64,000 nt of DNA. Origin: Argyresthia goedartella. Its lineage: Eukaryota; Arthropoda; Insecta; Lepidoptera; Argyresthiidae. The position numbers and the translations under genes were made by a program. Under the pieces are notes generated by a model, which worked only from the letters and a program-made list of their open reading frames with translations, was not told where the DNA came from and searched no databases. Shown here piece after piece: positions 11,286 through 20,372 of this stretch. How positions within the stretch are numbered: position 1 is the first letter of the stretch; each line of letters starts with the position of its first letter. The stretch spans positions 1,949,501 through 2,013,500 of the forward strand of contig OX463809.1 in assembly GCA_949825045.1 (NCBI GenBank). Direction: 5' to 3'.

Positions 11286-12028
11286 CGCCAATCGAACCTT
11301 AGTACGTCACCCGCGGCGCGGCAAAAAAAATCGCCATCGCCGGCCCGCTCGCTGCGCTACGGCTGGCCTTACAAAAACATTATTTATGACTTGGGTACTC
11401 GAGACTACTGCTTGAAGTGTTGTTATTGTTACTGCTCATAAACTAAACATTATAATAGTGTTAGTGTTGATTGTATTCAATACTCTCGTACAGTCATACA
11501 TAGCTATAAACATAGACTTCAAGCGTAAAATGGACTAGGGTCAATATAAAAATATATATCTAAAAAAGTAAATCGATAACCTACTCATTTTATGTCTTTA
11601 ATAGATTGCTGTATTCATAATACATATCGAAAATGAATAGCTGATAGCTAAATACTTATAATATTTAATATTCCGCACAGATTCAAATCACAACACACAC
11701 TTCTCGCGAGGTGACTGGCGTCGCATGGCGTGATCCGGCTTGATTGCATCATTTTGTTTTAAGCGCTGTGATTGGTTGATATGTTGTCGTATGTTTAAAT
11801 GACGCTAATATCACTGAGAACGAGACGGAGTACGTTCCTTATGGCCTAAGTCATTGGTGTAAAAGAAACAAACGGTTTTGTTACTTTTGTCGTCACGCAA
11901 AGCTTCTGGGTACTCTGAGTACCCAATGGCAATCTACGGTAGAAAAACGCTTGGGTTTCTTGGGTACTCAGGGTACCCAATAGCAATCTACGGTAGAAAA
12001 ATGCTTGGGTACCGGGGTACCCACGGTG
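11286..12028. other. Unidentified 0.74-kb insert in BEL-A gag
   Basis: Gag homology stops at about 11285 and resumes at about 12029. Nothing in between matches gag, and no coding frame is convincing. The sequence CGCTTGCTTCACC at 11270-11282 is repeated in inverted orientation (GGTGAAGCAAGCG) at 12029-12041, so the insert is bracketed by a 13-bp inverted repeat, but no target duplication was found. The right part holds the tandem repeat listed separately. It could be a short non-autonomous DNA element or a rearrangement. Confidence 0.4.
11908..12023. repeat. Two-copy tandem repeat with GGGTAC palindromes
   Basis: A unit of about 55 bp containing CAATCTACGGTAGAAAAA and GCTTGGGT occurs twice in tandem, with a third partial copy. 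Each unit carries a short perfect palindrome such as GGGTACTCTGAGTACCC, so the transcript could form small hairpins. Confidence 0.75.
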
Positions 12029-12660
12029 AAGCAAGCGAATAATCCCTTGAGCTCGAACGAAGTTTGTTTTTGGACGACGACGGGTTGATTGAGGAGCATC
12101 TCGATTTGTTTGGTTAATAACATCTGGGGGTTGTTGTGGCGGTGATTTAGAATATCCCATGCAGCTTTGTAGTTATCTGCGGTTACGTGAAGATGCTGTA
12201 TCAGGCGTTCAGCCTCACCTTTTATTTTTCCCTTTAGGTGTTGCATTTTCTGGGCATTGCTGAGATATTTGTTCTTATGTATTGTCTCAGTAAACAGGTC
12301 GCAGAAGGTTGGCCACAATGTAAATTTTCCTGAGAAGGAATTTCAACTTTAGGGACTGACTCCCAGATGGGTTGTAGAACATAGTTTTCTGTTAAGCTGT
12401 TTCTTGATATCGTGGTACATGCCTTCCTGGAACAGGAACTCCGCTTGATATTCGCAGTCCGATTCGCGCAGGAAGCTGTCGAGTCGTAGATGCAGGTCGT
12501 CTATGGTATTCCAGGGATTGAAGATGAGCTCAAGGCGCATCCTCAATCTCCCATTTCTCTTCGATTTTGGTGATATCGATACGATTTATTTGCCTTTGGA
12601 AGACTCTCATATGAGCTCGCTGTTGCACTAGTAAGGAGTCAATTACTGATGTAGTAGATT
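12029..12660 (-). pseudogene. gag: BEL-A gag N-terminal half
   Basis: The minus-strand translation gives LLVQQRAHMRVFQRQINRID and KIEEKWEIEDA, then after frame changes HIQKKNKYLSNAQKMQHLKG-like capsid residues (11968-12318: NAQKMQHLKGKIKGEAERLI), parallel to NAQKMQYLKSKVKGEAEKLI in BEL-B. The start codon and leader are missing because an inverted gag fragment lies directly upstream. Frameshifts near 12546 and 12330 break it. Confidence 0.75.
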
Positions 12661-12664
12661 GTTT

Positions 12665-12837
12665 AAGAAATGCAATGAATGCAATGGCCCACATAATACA
12701 TACGTTATATAACTATTTACTCCGAGCAAAGTGGTCATCAAAGAACTTCTACGTCAGCAACATCGCCCTGGCAACATAGCGCTAATCATGTCGCAACGGA
12801 TGACGAAGAAATATTGTTGACAACTCTATCAATCCGG
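12665..12837 (+). repeat. Inverted copy of BEL-A gag/protease boundary
   Basis: This plus-strand segment matches the reverse complement of about 10600-10776 with only a few differences. It covers the zinc-knuckle motif (KKCNECNGPHNTYV) through DDEEILLTTLSIR. It sits between the primer-binding site and the surviving gag of the same element, in opposite orientation, replacing the expected 5' leader. It ends in TCCGG, which is shared with the primer site. Confidence 0.85.
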
Positions 12838-12849
12838 CTCGAAGGACCA
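12833..12849 (-). promoter_or_regulatory. BEL-A primer-binding site, tRNA-Tyr
   Basis: The minus strand reads TGGTCCTTCGAGCCGGA directly after the LTR and TTT. This is complementary to the 3' end of animal tRNA-Tyr (ending CCGGCTCGAAGGA plus CCA), from memory of the tRNA. BEL-B uses the same site. The plus strand resembles a tRNA end but no tRNA gene precedes it. Confidence 0.8.
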
Positions 12850-12852
12850 AAA

Positions 12853-12918
12853 TGTGCGGTGCTCGCACTTTACTGATATTGATAGGATGTATGATACTGA
12901 TAACTAACGAATTATTAT
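12853..12918 (-). repeat. Partial 5' LTR of BEL-A
   Basis: Shares GTTAGTTATCAGTATCATAC with the 3' LTR and ends CACCGCACA before the primer site. The LTR start is missing, replaced by a LINE 3' end from about 12925. Confidence 0.75.
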
Positions 12919-12924
12919 TATTTC

Positions 12925-13335
12925 AGTCACCGCGCGCGCCGTACGCTTTCTCACTTTTACTCATACAATAAGGTCCCTACTGATATTAAAAACTTACCTT
13001 TAGACAAGTTTAAAATAATAATAAAACAGAAATTGTATAAAAAAGGTTACTATAGGATATCTGATTACTTAGAGGACAGATGTCCATGGGAATAGATTGT
13101 TTGAGTAACAGGCTGTTTCGATATATAATTAGCATTCATTTTGTAATTTGACAATATTTTATTTAAAAAAGGAAACGCAAAAGATGCGTCGACTGTGGAG
13201 TTTCTTCGGTGAGCTCTTCTCCACAGATTCCGCCATTGTGTTAGTGAACTCACCCAAAAAAATGTAATGACGGATCTAAGTGATGTAACAACATCCTATG
13301 GAAATAAATGATTTTTGATTTGATTTTGATTTGAT
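12925..13335 (+). pseudogene. 5'-truncated LINE 3' end with TTTGATTTGA tail
   Basis: The coding remnant YNKVPTDIKNLPLDKFKIII, followed by YKKGYYRISDYLEDRCPWE and a TAG at about 13093-13095, is the C-terminus of a jockey/CR1-type RT. It compares with YYNVQDYLNDGSVW at 7149-8140. The 3' untranslated region contains GGAGTTTCTTCGG and ends TTTTTGATTTGATTTTGATTTGA near 13312-13335, a microsatellite tail. Confidence 0.8.
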
Positions 13336-13435
13336 TCATTGGGTACATCAATTGTGCAATCCGAGCGGCTGATTTAACCTAACTTTTCTACTTATTATAT
13401 ACCTGGACCAAAGCTAAACCTACAAGTCTTTAAAA

Positions 13436-14396
13436 ATGAATCAGTGTCCCAAATGTACGGATAACTTTACGAATGGAGTGACGTGTAGCAAGTGTTGCAA
13501 AATTTATTGCTTTCCGTGTGCGAACATCACTGAGCGTAACTATCAGAAGCTCGACGCAAGCAGGCAAGCCACACTACTATGCATGACTTGCAAAATGTTA
13601 CCTGAGCAAACATCTGCGGATAATGTTCCACCATTGTCAATGGAGGCAATATTACAGGATCTGCGCCAAGGCATTATGAAAATTAACACGGTGCTTCAAC
13701 CCTTCCCAGATTTACTGCAAGATGTCAAAGATCTAAAAAATAACGTATCCTCCTTTGAAACGACCATACTTGAGGTACGTTCTGATATAGAGTGTCTGAA
13801 TGAAAAGACAATTAACCTATCAAACAGAGTATTAAGCTTGGAAAGCCAACCGCCAGCAGTCAATCGCCAGCTTAACCAAGAAATTGCGGATTTGAAACAA
13901 GAATTATCACTCAAAGAACAATGGCTGCGTATGTCTAACATTGAGATCAAAGGCATACCAATGAAGAAAGATGAAAACCTTATCGACATAATCTGCCTCA
14001 TTGGTGCGAAAATTGGAGTTCCAGTACCAAAAGACCATATATGTAAACTTTGTCTCGAGAGTCCGCTCCAGCAGCAGTCAAAACAAACCGATTGTCGTAT
14101 GTTTCACAACCCGCTATTTAAAGGATAACTTCAAAGCGGCCTCTCGCCAACTAAAATCAACTTCTGACCTGGGCTTTCTAGGTACTCCCAACACGATTTA
14201 TGTCAATGACCACTTGACTAAGGACAGTAAAATCCTTCTGAATAAAACCAGAGAAACTGCAACAAATAAGAATTACCAATTTGTTTGGGTAAGGCACTGC
14301 AAGATTCAAGTGAGAAAAAATGATACGTCATCAATACTCATCATTAAAACCGTGGAAGATCTTAAAAAAATGGTACGACTAACCTGTATAATTATC
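13436..14396 (+). pseudogene. LINE ORF1 protein: zinc finger, coiled coil, FP-like domain
   Basis: MNQCPKCTDNF opens a Cys-rich PHD-like finger (C4, C7, then CSKCCKIYCFPC and CMTCK, residues 1-55). A long heptad-rich coiled coil follows (about 75-175), then an RNA-binding segment IEIKGIPMKKDENLIDII. This layout is typical of ORF1 of CR1/Daphne-like insect LINEs and resembles baculovirus FP25K-type proteins. A frameshift near 14060 moves the rest to another frame (14001-14396: VVCFTTRYLKDNF, YVNDHLTKDSKILLNKTRE, FVWVRHCKIQVRKN). No endonuclease/RT ORF follows, so this is an ORF1 stranded from its ORF2. The ATG at 13436 is preceded by AAAA and fits a start. Confidence 0.75.
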
Positions 14397-15030
14397 TTGT
14401 TTAACTTAACGCCCTACTTATTCATTGCCACTACTCATGGATGCCTATTTAAGTTTCATTTCACTATTTACTATATTTACGTTTGTATGTTGATTGACCT
14501 GATCGTAGTGAATAACGCCACGAGACATAACTTAATCATATACCTACCATATTCATTCAACTAAAGATACTTTATATAATAATAAAACCTACCAAATTAA
14601 AGGCTCGCCCTCTCTATTGCCATTTATTTATATTACCTATTCATGCCTATTAATCATTATTTTTCATGAAACCCATATCAAAAACTACTTTTTCGTACCA
14701 CTTGCTCAAAAAAGTGACATTCTATGCCACAAAAAGCGAACATAACAATAGACATTTTTAATCTATTAAAAACAAGGAAAGAAAATTGTACAGAATTTCA
14801 TTCACCTCTAGGGGGAGGATGTGATTTAAATTTGGAATACTTACCGAAATTTATACTGAACTACATCTGTGTTTACACCATTGAGTTTGTATATAATGCA
14901 TTATACATCTTTTTAAAAAAGGAATACGCATTTACTACGCAGTTATGATTATTAAATAAAATTACGAAAACCGACGTGGCCGTATGAACTTGATGCCTTT
15001 GCTTTTCCGACAAAAAAATATTAGCCTAGG
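14397..15030. other. AT-rich segment; its end probably contains the start of the Crypton element
   Basis: No convincing gene. The small frame at 14724-14948 has no recognisable motif. From about 14960 (ACCGACGTGGCCG) the sequence reads into the Pao left flank ATTAGCCTAGG and, after removing Pao, continues at 20281 (AATTTGCCGCG) toward the Crypton start codon. It is therefore probably Crypton 5' sequence, but Cryptons lack terminal repeats and the boundary is not visible. Confidence 0.4.
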
Positions 15031-15578
15031 TGTTCAGGCTTCTCAGCACCTAATGACCTCGTAGGGGCCCATCAGCTACGAGGTAGCGTAGCGATCAGTT
15101 GCCAAGAAGTGTGAACGTCGGCGATTCACCGAGCTAAGGTAAATGGAGTCGATCTAACCTGGTCTGTGCTTCGGTCCCGTCAACCTCCTGTCTCTCTGCA
15201 AGGCCCGGGTGCACCCTAGGCTCTTCTTGGTAGACAGGTTCTTCAGCCAACCTCCTGTGTGACTGGCGGGCCAGCTTCAACGAGCACAGTGTTCCAACAC
15301 AGGTTATGTTACGTGGTAAAAAACCAATCGGCCACGTAAATGCGAACTTTATCTGGTTCGGGGAACCACAACACACTCAGCTATATAGACAATCCTGAGG
15401 GAACCCCGAATACATTCCAGATGGCTTGCGATTTAATTTCAATACCCTAACCAATACGCGTTTACATTGCGAGGGCTTTCGTCTGTCAGTTGTCAAAAAA
15501 CTGCTAGGTTGGCAGCAACGTCAAATTCAAAATGGCCGTTCAGAAACCATCGATCGAATATCGATTTGGAATCGAACA
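15031..15578 (-). repeat. Pao 3' LTR
   Basis: 548 bp, TG...CA ends. It follows (minus strand) the purine-rich GGGCGGGTGAT, a probable polypurine tract at 15579-15590. Confidence 0.93.
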
Positions 15579-15610
15579 ATCACCCGCCCGGACAGGCACC
15601 CACCTGTCCC

Positions 15611-17269
15611 CTAATCTACGGGCAGCCGAGACAACGTTGCTACCGCTCGTTTTAGAACCGAGCCTCCTACTAGAACCTCTGCAGACCGGGGGGTCCCGTC
15701 CTTGCCAGGGAACAAGTTAACAATGCGCCCCCTGCGCCAACGTAGTGGCGGTAGGTTAGCATCCTTAACCAGAACGAGGTCACCAACACTAGGGGGGCTG
15801 GTTTTGTCAGTCCACTTAAGGCGCTGTTGTAAGATATGCAGATACTCGAGCGACCAACGCTTCCAGAAATTCTGAGTAAACTGCTGCAACATCTGATACC
15901 TTGACAACCGATACAATTTCACTCCCTCGAAGGGGTGCTCGGGCAACGCGTTAAGTGGCTGTCCTATCAAGAAATGGCCTGGGGTCAGAGCCTCCAGGTC
16001 ATTTGGATCCGAGCTGAGCGGACACAACGGTCGCAAATTGAGAACGGCCTCGATCTTACAAAACAATGTCGCGAGCTCCTCAAAAGTCAGCGCGGTCTGA
16101 CCTACTATACGCCCCAAGTGCGTCTTAGCTGACTTAACTACGGCCACAAAAATCCCACCCCAGTGGGGGCAACTCGGTGGGCTGAAGGTCCACTGTATAC
16201 CCCGACGGGAGAGGGCCGTTCCAATATCCACTTTATTTACATTCAAAAAGTTGACTATCTCTCGTAAGTATCGTTCCGCACCGACGTAGTTAGTGCCGTT
16301 ATCAGAGCGGATCAAAGTTGGAAGTCCCCTTCGAGAAACAAACCTATCCAAACAAGCAATGAAAGCCTCTGTCGAGAGATCAGCAACGAGCTCGAGATGT
16401 ACCGCCTTGGTGGATAAACAAACAAACACACATGAGCTATACCGGTCCAGCAGAAACCCGGCGTCAGGGTCCTCAGCCTTCTGGCTAACATGCACGGCCG
16501 CTCTGGGGCCATGATCCGAAGATACTACTACATGGCTGTGGGGCCAGTCCGATTCTCTCCTGGCAAGCCAGGGTGGTCCCCACCACAAATGGTGTCTAAC
16601 GAGTTCAGGAGCCCGACATCCCCTGGATGCACAATCAGACGGGTTCAATTCTCCTGGTACATGTCTCCAGGTCAGTGGGACCTCAGACGACACAATCTGG
16701 GAGACACGGTTCGCAACAAAAACCTCTAAGTTATGGACCGAAGCCTTCAGCCAGCACAAAACAATCTGGCTGTCCGTCCACGCGTACGCCGTATCCTCCA
16801 AAACCACTGACCCACGCAACACTGTTAGAGTGTGATTCAAAAGTTTGGTCAAAAGAGCAGCCCCGGACAGTTCCAGTTTTGGAATCGTCATCCTTGTCCG
16901 AATAGGCGCTACCTTGCTTTTTGCCAAAACCAAACGCACGTCGACCTCCCCGGTGGAGGTGACGGTTCGCAAATAAACCGCTGCCGCAAACCCTCGTTCA
17001 GAGGCATCACAAAACCCGTGAAGGGTTGCCCTGTAATCCCCAGCAGGGACCAATTTCCTCGGCAGCGATACATTATTTATATTGAGGCCCAACCATTTTG
17101 CTAAATCATTCGATACAATGCAGCCCTGAGCTCCAGAATCTAATAGGGCGCGAACGTATGTTGGGTTGCCCGCCAAATCCCAAACAAGCACAGAGGCGAT
17201 CGGTAACACCACCGTCTCCGGTTGGGGGGTCTCCGGTTGGGGGGCAACAAATTGTTGGGCCGCAAATTC
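15611..17269 (-). CDS. pol: Pao pol, deletion derivative (protease start, RNase H, integrase core)
   Basis: One open frame, in the same frame as gag and separated from it only by a TAG (17270-17272). It begins with a protease whose active site is RALLDSGAQGCIVS (DSGA) but which stops after about 60 residues. The frame then jumps to RNase H (LHGFCDASERGFAAAVYL, KVAPIRTRMTIPKLELSGA, YAWTDSQIVLCWL, DCASRG). It next jumps past the integrase zinc domain and first catalytic aspartate to CVFVCLSTKAVHLELV, LIRSDNGTNYVG and CPHWGGIFVAVVKS, where the usual glutamate is not evident in WGGIFVAVVKS, and to the C-terminal DLVLVKDANLPP. All junctions keep frame. The protein cannot polymerise DNA. A full BEL/Pao pol would be several hundred residues longer. 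Confidence 0.85.
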   Translation of the reverse strand, partial: EFAAQQFVAPQPETPQPETVVLPIASVLVWDLAGNPTYVRALLDSGAQGCIVSNDLAKWLGLNINNVSLPRKLVPAGDYRATLHGFCDASERGFAAAVYLRTVTSTGEVDVRLVLAKSKVAPIRTRMTIPKLELSGAALLTKLLNHTLTVLRGSVVLEDTAYAWTDSQIVLCWLKASVHNLEVFVANRVSQIVSSEVPLTWRHVPGELNPSDCASRGCRAPELVRHHLWWGPPWLARRESDWPHSHVVVSSDHGPRAAVHVSQKAEDPDAGFLLDRYSSCVFVCLSTKAVHLELVADLSTEAFIACLDRFVSRRGLPTLIRSDNGTNYVGAERYLREIVNFLNVNKVDIGTALSRRGIQWTFSPPSCPHWGGIFVAVVKSAKTHLGRIVGQTALTFEELATLFCKIEAVLNLRPLCPLSSDPNDLEALTPGHFLIGQPLNALPEHPFEGVKLYRLSRYQMLQQFTQNFWKRWSLEYLHILQQRLKWTDKTSPPSVGDLVLVKDANLPPLRWRRGRIVNLFPGKDGTPRSAEVLVGGSVLKRAVATLSRLPVD

Positions 17270-19183
17270 CTAGCGAGGGCCCCCGGGGCCCCACTCTGCC
17301 TGTAACCGATCAGGGATGCAGCTATACGCCAGCGGGTCCCATTGTACAAATGGCCCACGCGCCGGTTCCATTCCCAACCTACGATTCCCCTTAAAGGGGG
17401 GTGGGCGTGAATTCAATCGTGGCCGCTCCATGAGCGGGGGGGACATCACATGTGACCGACGAGGACGAGGCGACGAGCGGGGCGACAACTGAGGCGGCGT
17501 CCGAACCGCACCCGCATAGCTCGAAGGTGTCCCATGCCACCCGCCCGTTACGGCCCGCTCAACACACCCAATGTCCCGCTGAGTCGGATGCTGAGTCGCA
17601 ACCGAAAACTCAGGGCCCCCCATGTGATGACCCTGAGTGCGGCCCTGCACCCCTGGGTGGCCACGTGCTTGTGGCCCCATTGCCCGCTGAGTTGGATGCT
17701 GAGTCACAACCGAAAACTCAGGGCCCCCCATGTGATGACCCTGAGTGCGGCCCTGCACCCTAGTACCGCCCTGTGCACGTGGGGACGTTGGCCCCTGAGT
17801 TGCGCTCCGAGTCGCAAACGAATTCTCAGGGCCCCATGCCGTGTCACCCCGGGTACGGCCCTGTGGACGTGGGGACGTTGGCCCCTGAGTTGCGCTCCGA
17901 GTCGCAAACGAATTCTCAGGGCCCCATGCCGTGTCACCCCGGGTACGGCCCTGTGGTGGCTGTTGGCCGGACCGGTTCATGCACAACAGATTGTTGTGGG
18001 CCCCACCACAATATCCGCACATTTTTGTGCGCGTGCAGTCCCTAGCCATGTGTGGCCCGAGGCACAGGAAACACCAGCTCCGCTGCTTGGCCATCCGGCG
18101 CCGTCCCTCAACCCTAAGTTCCCCGAACTTATTGCAATTGGCCACAGCATGGCCAATCTGCCTACAACATGGGCAGGTCTCACTATGTGGGGTCAATGCA
18201 CTCACAGTCCCATACGACTGCCGGTTGGTGCGGTCCTTCCTCGTCGGAGGGCCCCTACTCACAGCGCTCCCGGCAGCTCCCTGTGGCTCCGAAGGATGGG
18301 TGACCGTCAACCCCAAATTCTCTGCCCGTCGAGCCTCCTCTTCCAAGAATCCGACCAAGTCGGAGAAGGCGGGCAGGTCCTCGGCCGACCTCCCGTGAGA
18401 CTGTTCGAAACGAGTCTGCACGTCAGCGGGTAGGCGGGAAAGTACAATGTACAGCAGTAGGTACGACCATTCACCAACCGGAAGTCCAAGATTCTCTAGA
18501 GCCTTGGTGACGGACAACAACGGGTTCAAAACCTCCGTCTGTATGGCCCCGACCTTGTTCACAACCGGGATACTAAACAAACGGTTCAGTTGGGCATCGG
18601 CCAACCTCCGTTTGTTATGGTAACGTCTGACCAACAATTGTCTGGCCGTTTCATAGTTACCCTCCGTAACTGTCAAATGAGCGACCAGCTCCCTAGGCTC
18701 ACCCCTCAATGCTGCCACCAGCTGAGCCATCTTGACAGACTTGGTAATGTCCGATCGCATGTGCACTAAACTGTCGAACAGATTGATGAAGCTCATCCAT
18801 TCACCGGACACTCCGTCAAAAGTAGGCATAGTTATGGCCGGTAACCTGGACCCTGAACCCTGAAGCGGCAGAGGTGCTTCGATGTCACCACCATGGCTGG
18901 ACTCGCGCTGTCTACGTATGTCCGCAGCCTTCTGCGTGATAGCAGCTGCCATCTCCATACATTGGTCGACATCCCCTAGCAACCGTGACAGCCTGTCAGG
19001 TGCGCAACCATCAACTGATTCCGCCTGCGCGGACAATTCGGGCACCCTATTGTAACGTTCCTTAACGTCCATAGACCGCTCCAATACCACATCATGCCTA
19101 TCTAAACGGTCTATCAGACCGTGTGCGGAGGAAAACCATCTGAGTTCCTTAGAAACACCCTTCTGGATTTCAGATAACGACAT
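17270..19183 (-). CDS. gag: Pao gag polyprotein
   Basis: 637 residues, open from the ATG at 19183 to TAG at 17270. The N-terminal half has BEL/Pao capsid features: LPAITMPTFDGVSGEWMSF (DUF1759-like), VKMAQLVAALRGEPRELVAHL, YHNKRRLADAQLNRLF. The zinc knuckles are CPCCRQIGHAVANCNKF, CFLCLGPHMARDC and CGYCGGAHNNLLC, which bind RNA. The C-terminal 200 residues are proline/glycine-rich with two tandem duplications (see the repeats at 17575-17790 and 17779-17958). The length is normal for the group or slightly long. No lesions were seen, so this gene could still make protein. Plus-strand frames here are shadows of its biased composition. Confidence 0.9.
   Translation of the reverse strand: MSLSEIQKGVSKELRWFSSAHGLIDRLDRHDVVLERSMDVKERYNRVPELSAQAESVDGCAPDRLSRLLGDVDQCMEMAAAITQKAADIRRQRESSHGGDIEAPLPLQGSGSRLPAITMPTFDGVSGEWMSFINLFDSLVHMRSDITKSVKMAQLVAALRGEPRELVAHLTVTEGNYETARQLLVRRYHNKRRLADAQLNRLFSIPVVNKVGAIQTEVLNPLLSVTKALENLGLPVGEWSYLLLYIVLSRLPADVQTRFEQSHGRSAEDLPAFSDLVGFLEEEARRAENLGLTVTHPSEPQGAAGSAVSRGPPTRKDRTNRQSYGTVSALTPHSETCPCCRQIGHAVANCNKFGELRVEGRRRMAKQRSWCFLCLGPHMARDCTRTKMCGYCGGAHNNLLCMNRSGQQPPQGRTRGDTAWGPENSFATRSATQGPTSPRPQGRTRGDTAWGPENSFATRSATQGPTSPRAQGGTRVQGRTQGHHMGGPEFSVVTQHPTQRAMGPQARGHPGVQGRTQGHHMGGPEFSVATQHPTQRDIGCVERAVTGGWHGTPSSYAGAVRTPPQLSPRSSPRPRRSHVMSPPLMERPRLNSRPPPFKGNRRLGMEPARGPFVQWDPLAYSCIPDRLQAEWGPGGPR
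17575..17790. repeat. 108-bp tandem duplication in Pao gag
   Basis: Two copies with period 108 bp (CCCGCTGAG at 17575 and 17683) encode a 36-residue repeat containing GRTQGHHMGGPEFSV on the minus strand. Confidence 0.85.
17779..17958. repeat. 90-bp tandem duplication in Pao gag
   Basis: Two almost perfect copies (GTGGGGACGTTGGCC at 17779 and 17869) encode a 30-residue repeat with RTRGDTAWGPENSFATRSAT on the minus strand. Confidence 0.9.
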
Positions 19184-19727
19184 GATCGGAACGATACTTA
19201 CTCACAATTTGCAGTAACTCAATTTTATTGGACCCTCCAGTCTACAACCCAAACGAGGGAACCCTAAACCACAACTTAAACAATGCTGTTTTCCTTAAAC
19301 AATAGGAACCGAGTTTTATATCTATATAAATTCTGTAAATAACAATTTAGTCTCCCTTTATCACTACAACACATACAGATAGTCAATATTAGTTCAAGTT
19401 ATAAATTGCTATAAACTGAAAACAATGCAATAGCCTGCTATCAATAGATGTAACTACCTATGTTAACCAAAACATTCTTCAATAGCATTACTAGACCACT
19501 AATAGATTGACTAACTGGTAATTCAATGCAATTTTCAATTCAATATCTGTCTATCTACTACCAGCAATAGACCTATAGCTTACAATACTACCAATCTATG
19601 TGGATATAGGAACACAACCAAGTTACCTAGTAACCGCCTATACCTACAGATTGATAGTCCCAAATCGTGCGTTCCTGGAGCCCTTGACGGCTGCAATTCT
19701 CAGGAAACCACGCTCTAGCTACCAAAA

Positions 19728-20275
19728 TGTTCAGGCTTCTCAGCACCTAATGACCTCGTAGGGGCCCATCAGCTACGAGGTAGCGTAGCGATCAGTTGCC
19801 AAGAAGTGTGAACGTCGGCGATTCACCGAGCTAAGGTAAATGGAGTCGATCTAACCTGGTCTGTGCTTCGGTCCCGTCAACCTCCTGTCTCTCTGCAAGG
19901 CCCGGGTGCACCCTAGGCTCTTCTTGGTAGACAGGTTCTTCAGCCAACCTCCTGTGTGACTGGCGGGCCAGCTCCAACGAGCACAGTGTTCCAACACAGG
20001 TTATGTTACGTGGTAAAAAACCAATCGGCCACGTAAATGCGAACTTTATCTGGTTCGGGGAACCACAACACACTCAGCTATATAGACAATCCTGAGGGAA
20101 CCCCGAATACATTCCAGATGGCTTGCGATTTAATTTCAATACCCTAACCAATACGCGTTTACATTGCGAGGGCTTTCGTCTGTCAGTTGTCAAAAAACTG
20201 CTAGGTTGGCAGCAACGTCAAATTCAAAATGGCCGTTCAGAAACCATCGATCGAATATCGATTTGGAATCGAACA
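19728..20275 (-). repeat. Pao 5' LTR
   Basis: 548 bp. On the minus strand it is followed by TTTTGGTAGCTAGAGCGTGG, the likely primer site. I could not match this to a tRNA 3' end with confidence. Confidence 0.93.
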
Positions 20276-20372
20276 CTAGGAATTTGCCGCGTTTTTGTTT
20301 TCTTCAAATACACGTTAAGTTTATTTTAATTTATTTTTATAAATAAGTTAATGTTCTAAAAAATACGTTACG

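Larger units (their letters stand above)
2543..12918 (-). mobile_element. BEL-A: degraded BEL retroelement with envelope gene
   Basis: Read on the minus strand, the order is partial 5' LTR (12853-12918), tRNA-Tyr primer site, gag, protease, RT, RNase H, integrase, envelope and partial 3' LTR (2543-2736). Proteins resemble those of BEL-B (20881-34705), and both LTRs begin TGTACGAGC, so they are sister families. Lesions include a cluster of LINE and mariner insertions at 5620-8640, an unidentified insert at 11286-12028, loss of the integrase core near 4845, replacement of the 5' leader by an inverted gag piece, and multiple frameshifts. The element cannot encode working proteins. Confidence 0.85.
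15031..20275 (-). mobile_element. Pao retroelement, internally deleted, 548-bp LTRs, CTAGG duplication
   Basis: LTRs at 15031-15578 and 19728-20275 are both 548 bp, start TGTTCAGGC, end TCGAACA (plus-strand reading), and differ at one site that I could find (T/C in CCAGCTTCAAC versus CCAGCTCCAAC). The flanks are CTAGG (15026-15030 and 20276-20280), a 5-bp duplication. Genes run on the minus strand: gag then a shortened pol. The near-identity of the LTRs means recent insertion, although the RT and the integrase N-terminus are absent, so it must have been copied by a helper or have lost them very recently. Confidence 0.95.

Noticed and set aside
12833..12849. tRNA-Tyr-like sequence as a tRNA gene
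   Set aside because: Only the 3' 17 bases including CCA are present, at the place of a retroelement primer site; no acceptor, D or anticodon arm precedes it.
17452..18433. Plus-strand ORFs opposite Pao gag (up to 299 residues)
   Set aside because: They are antisense shadows of the GC-rich gag gene, with no domain and duplicated only because gag is.
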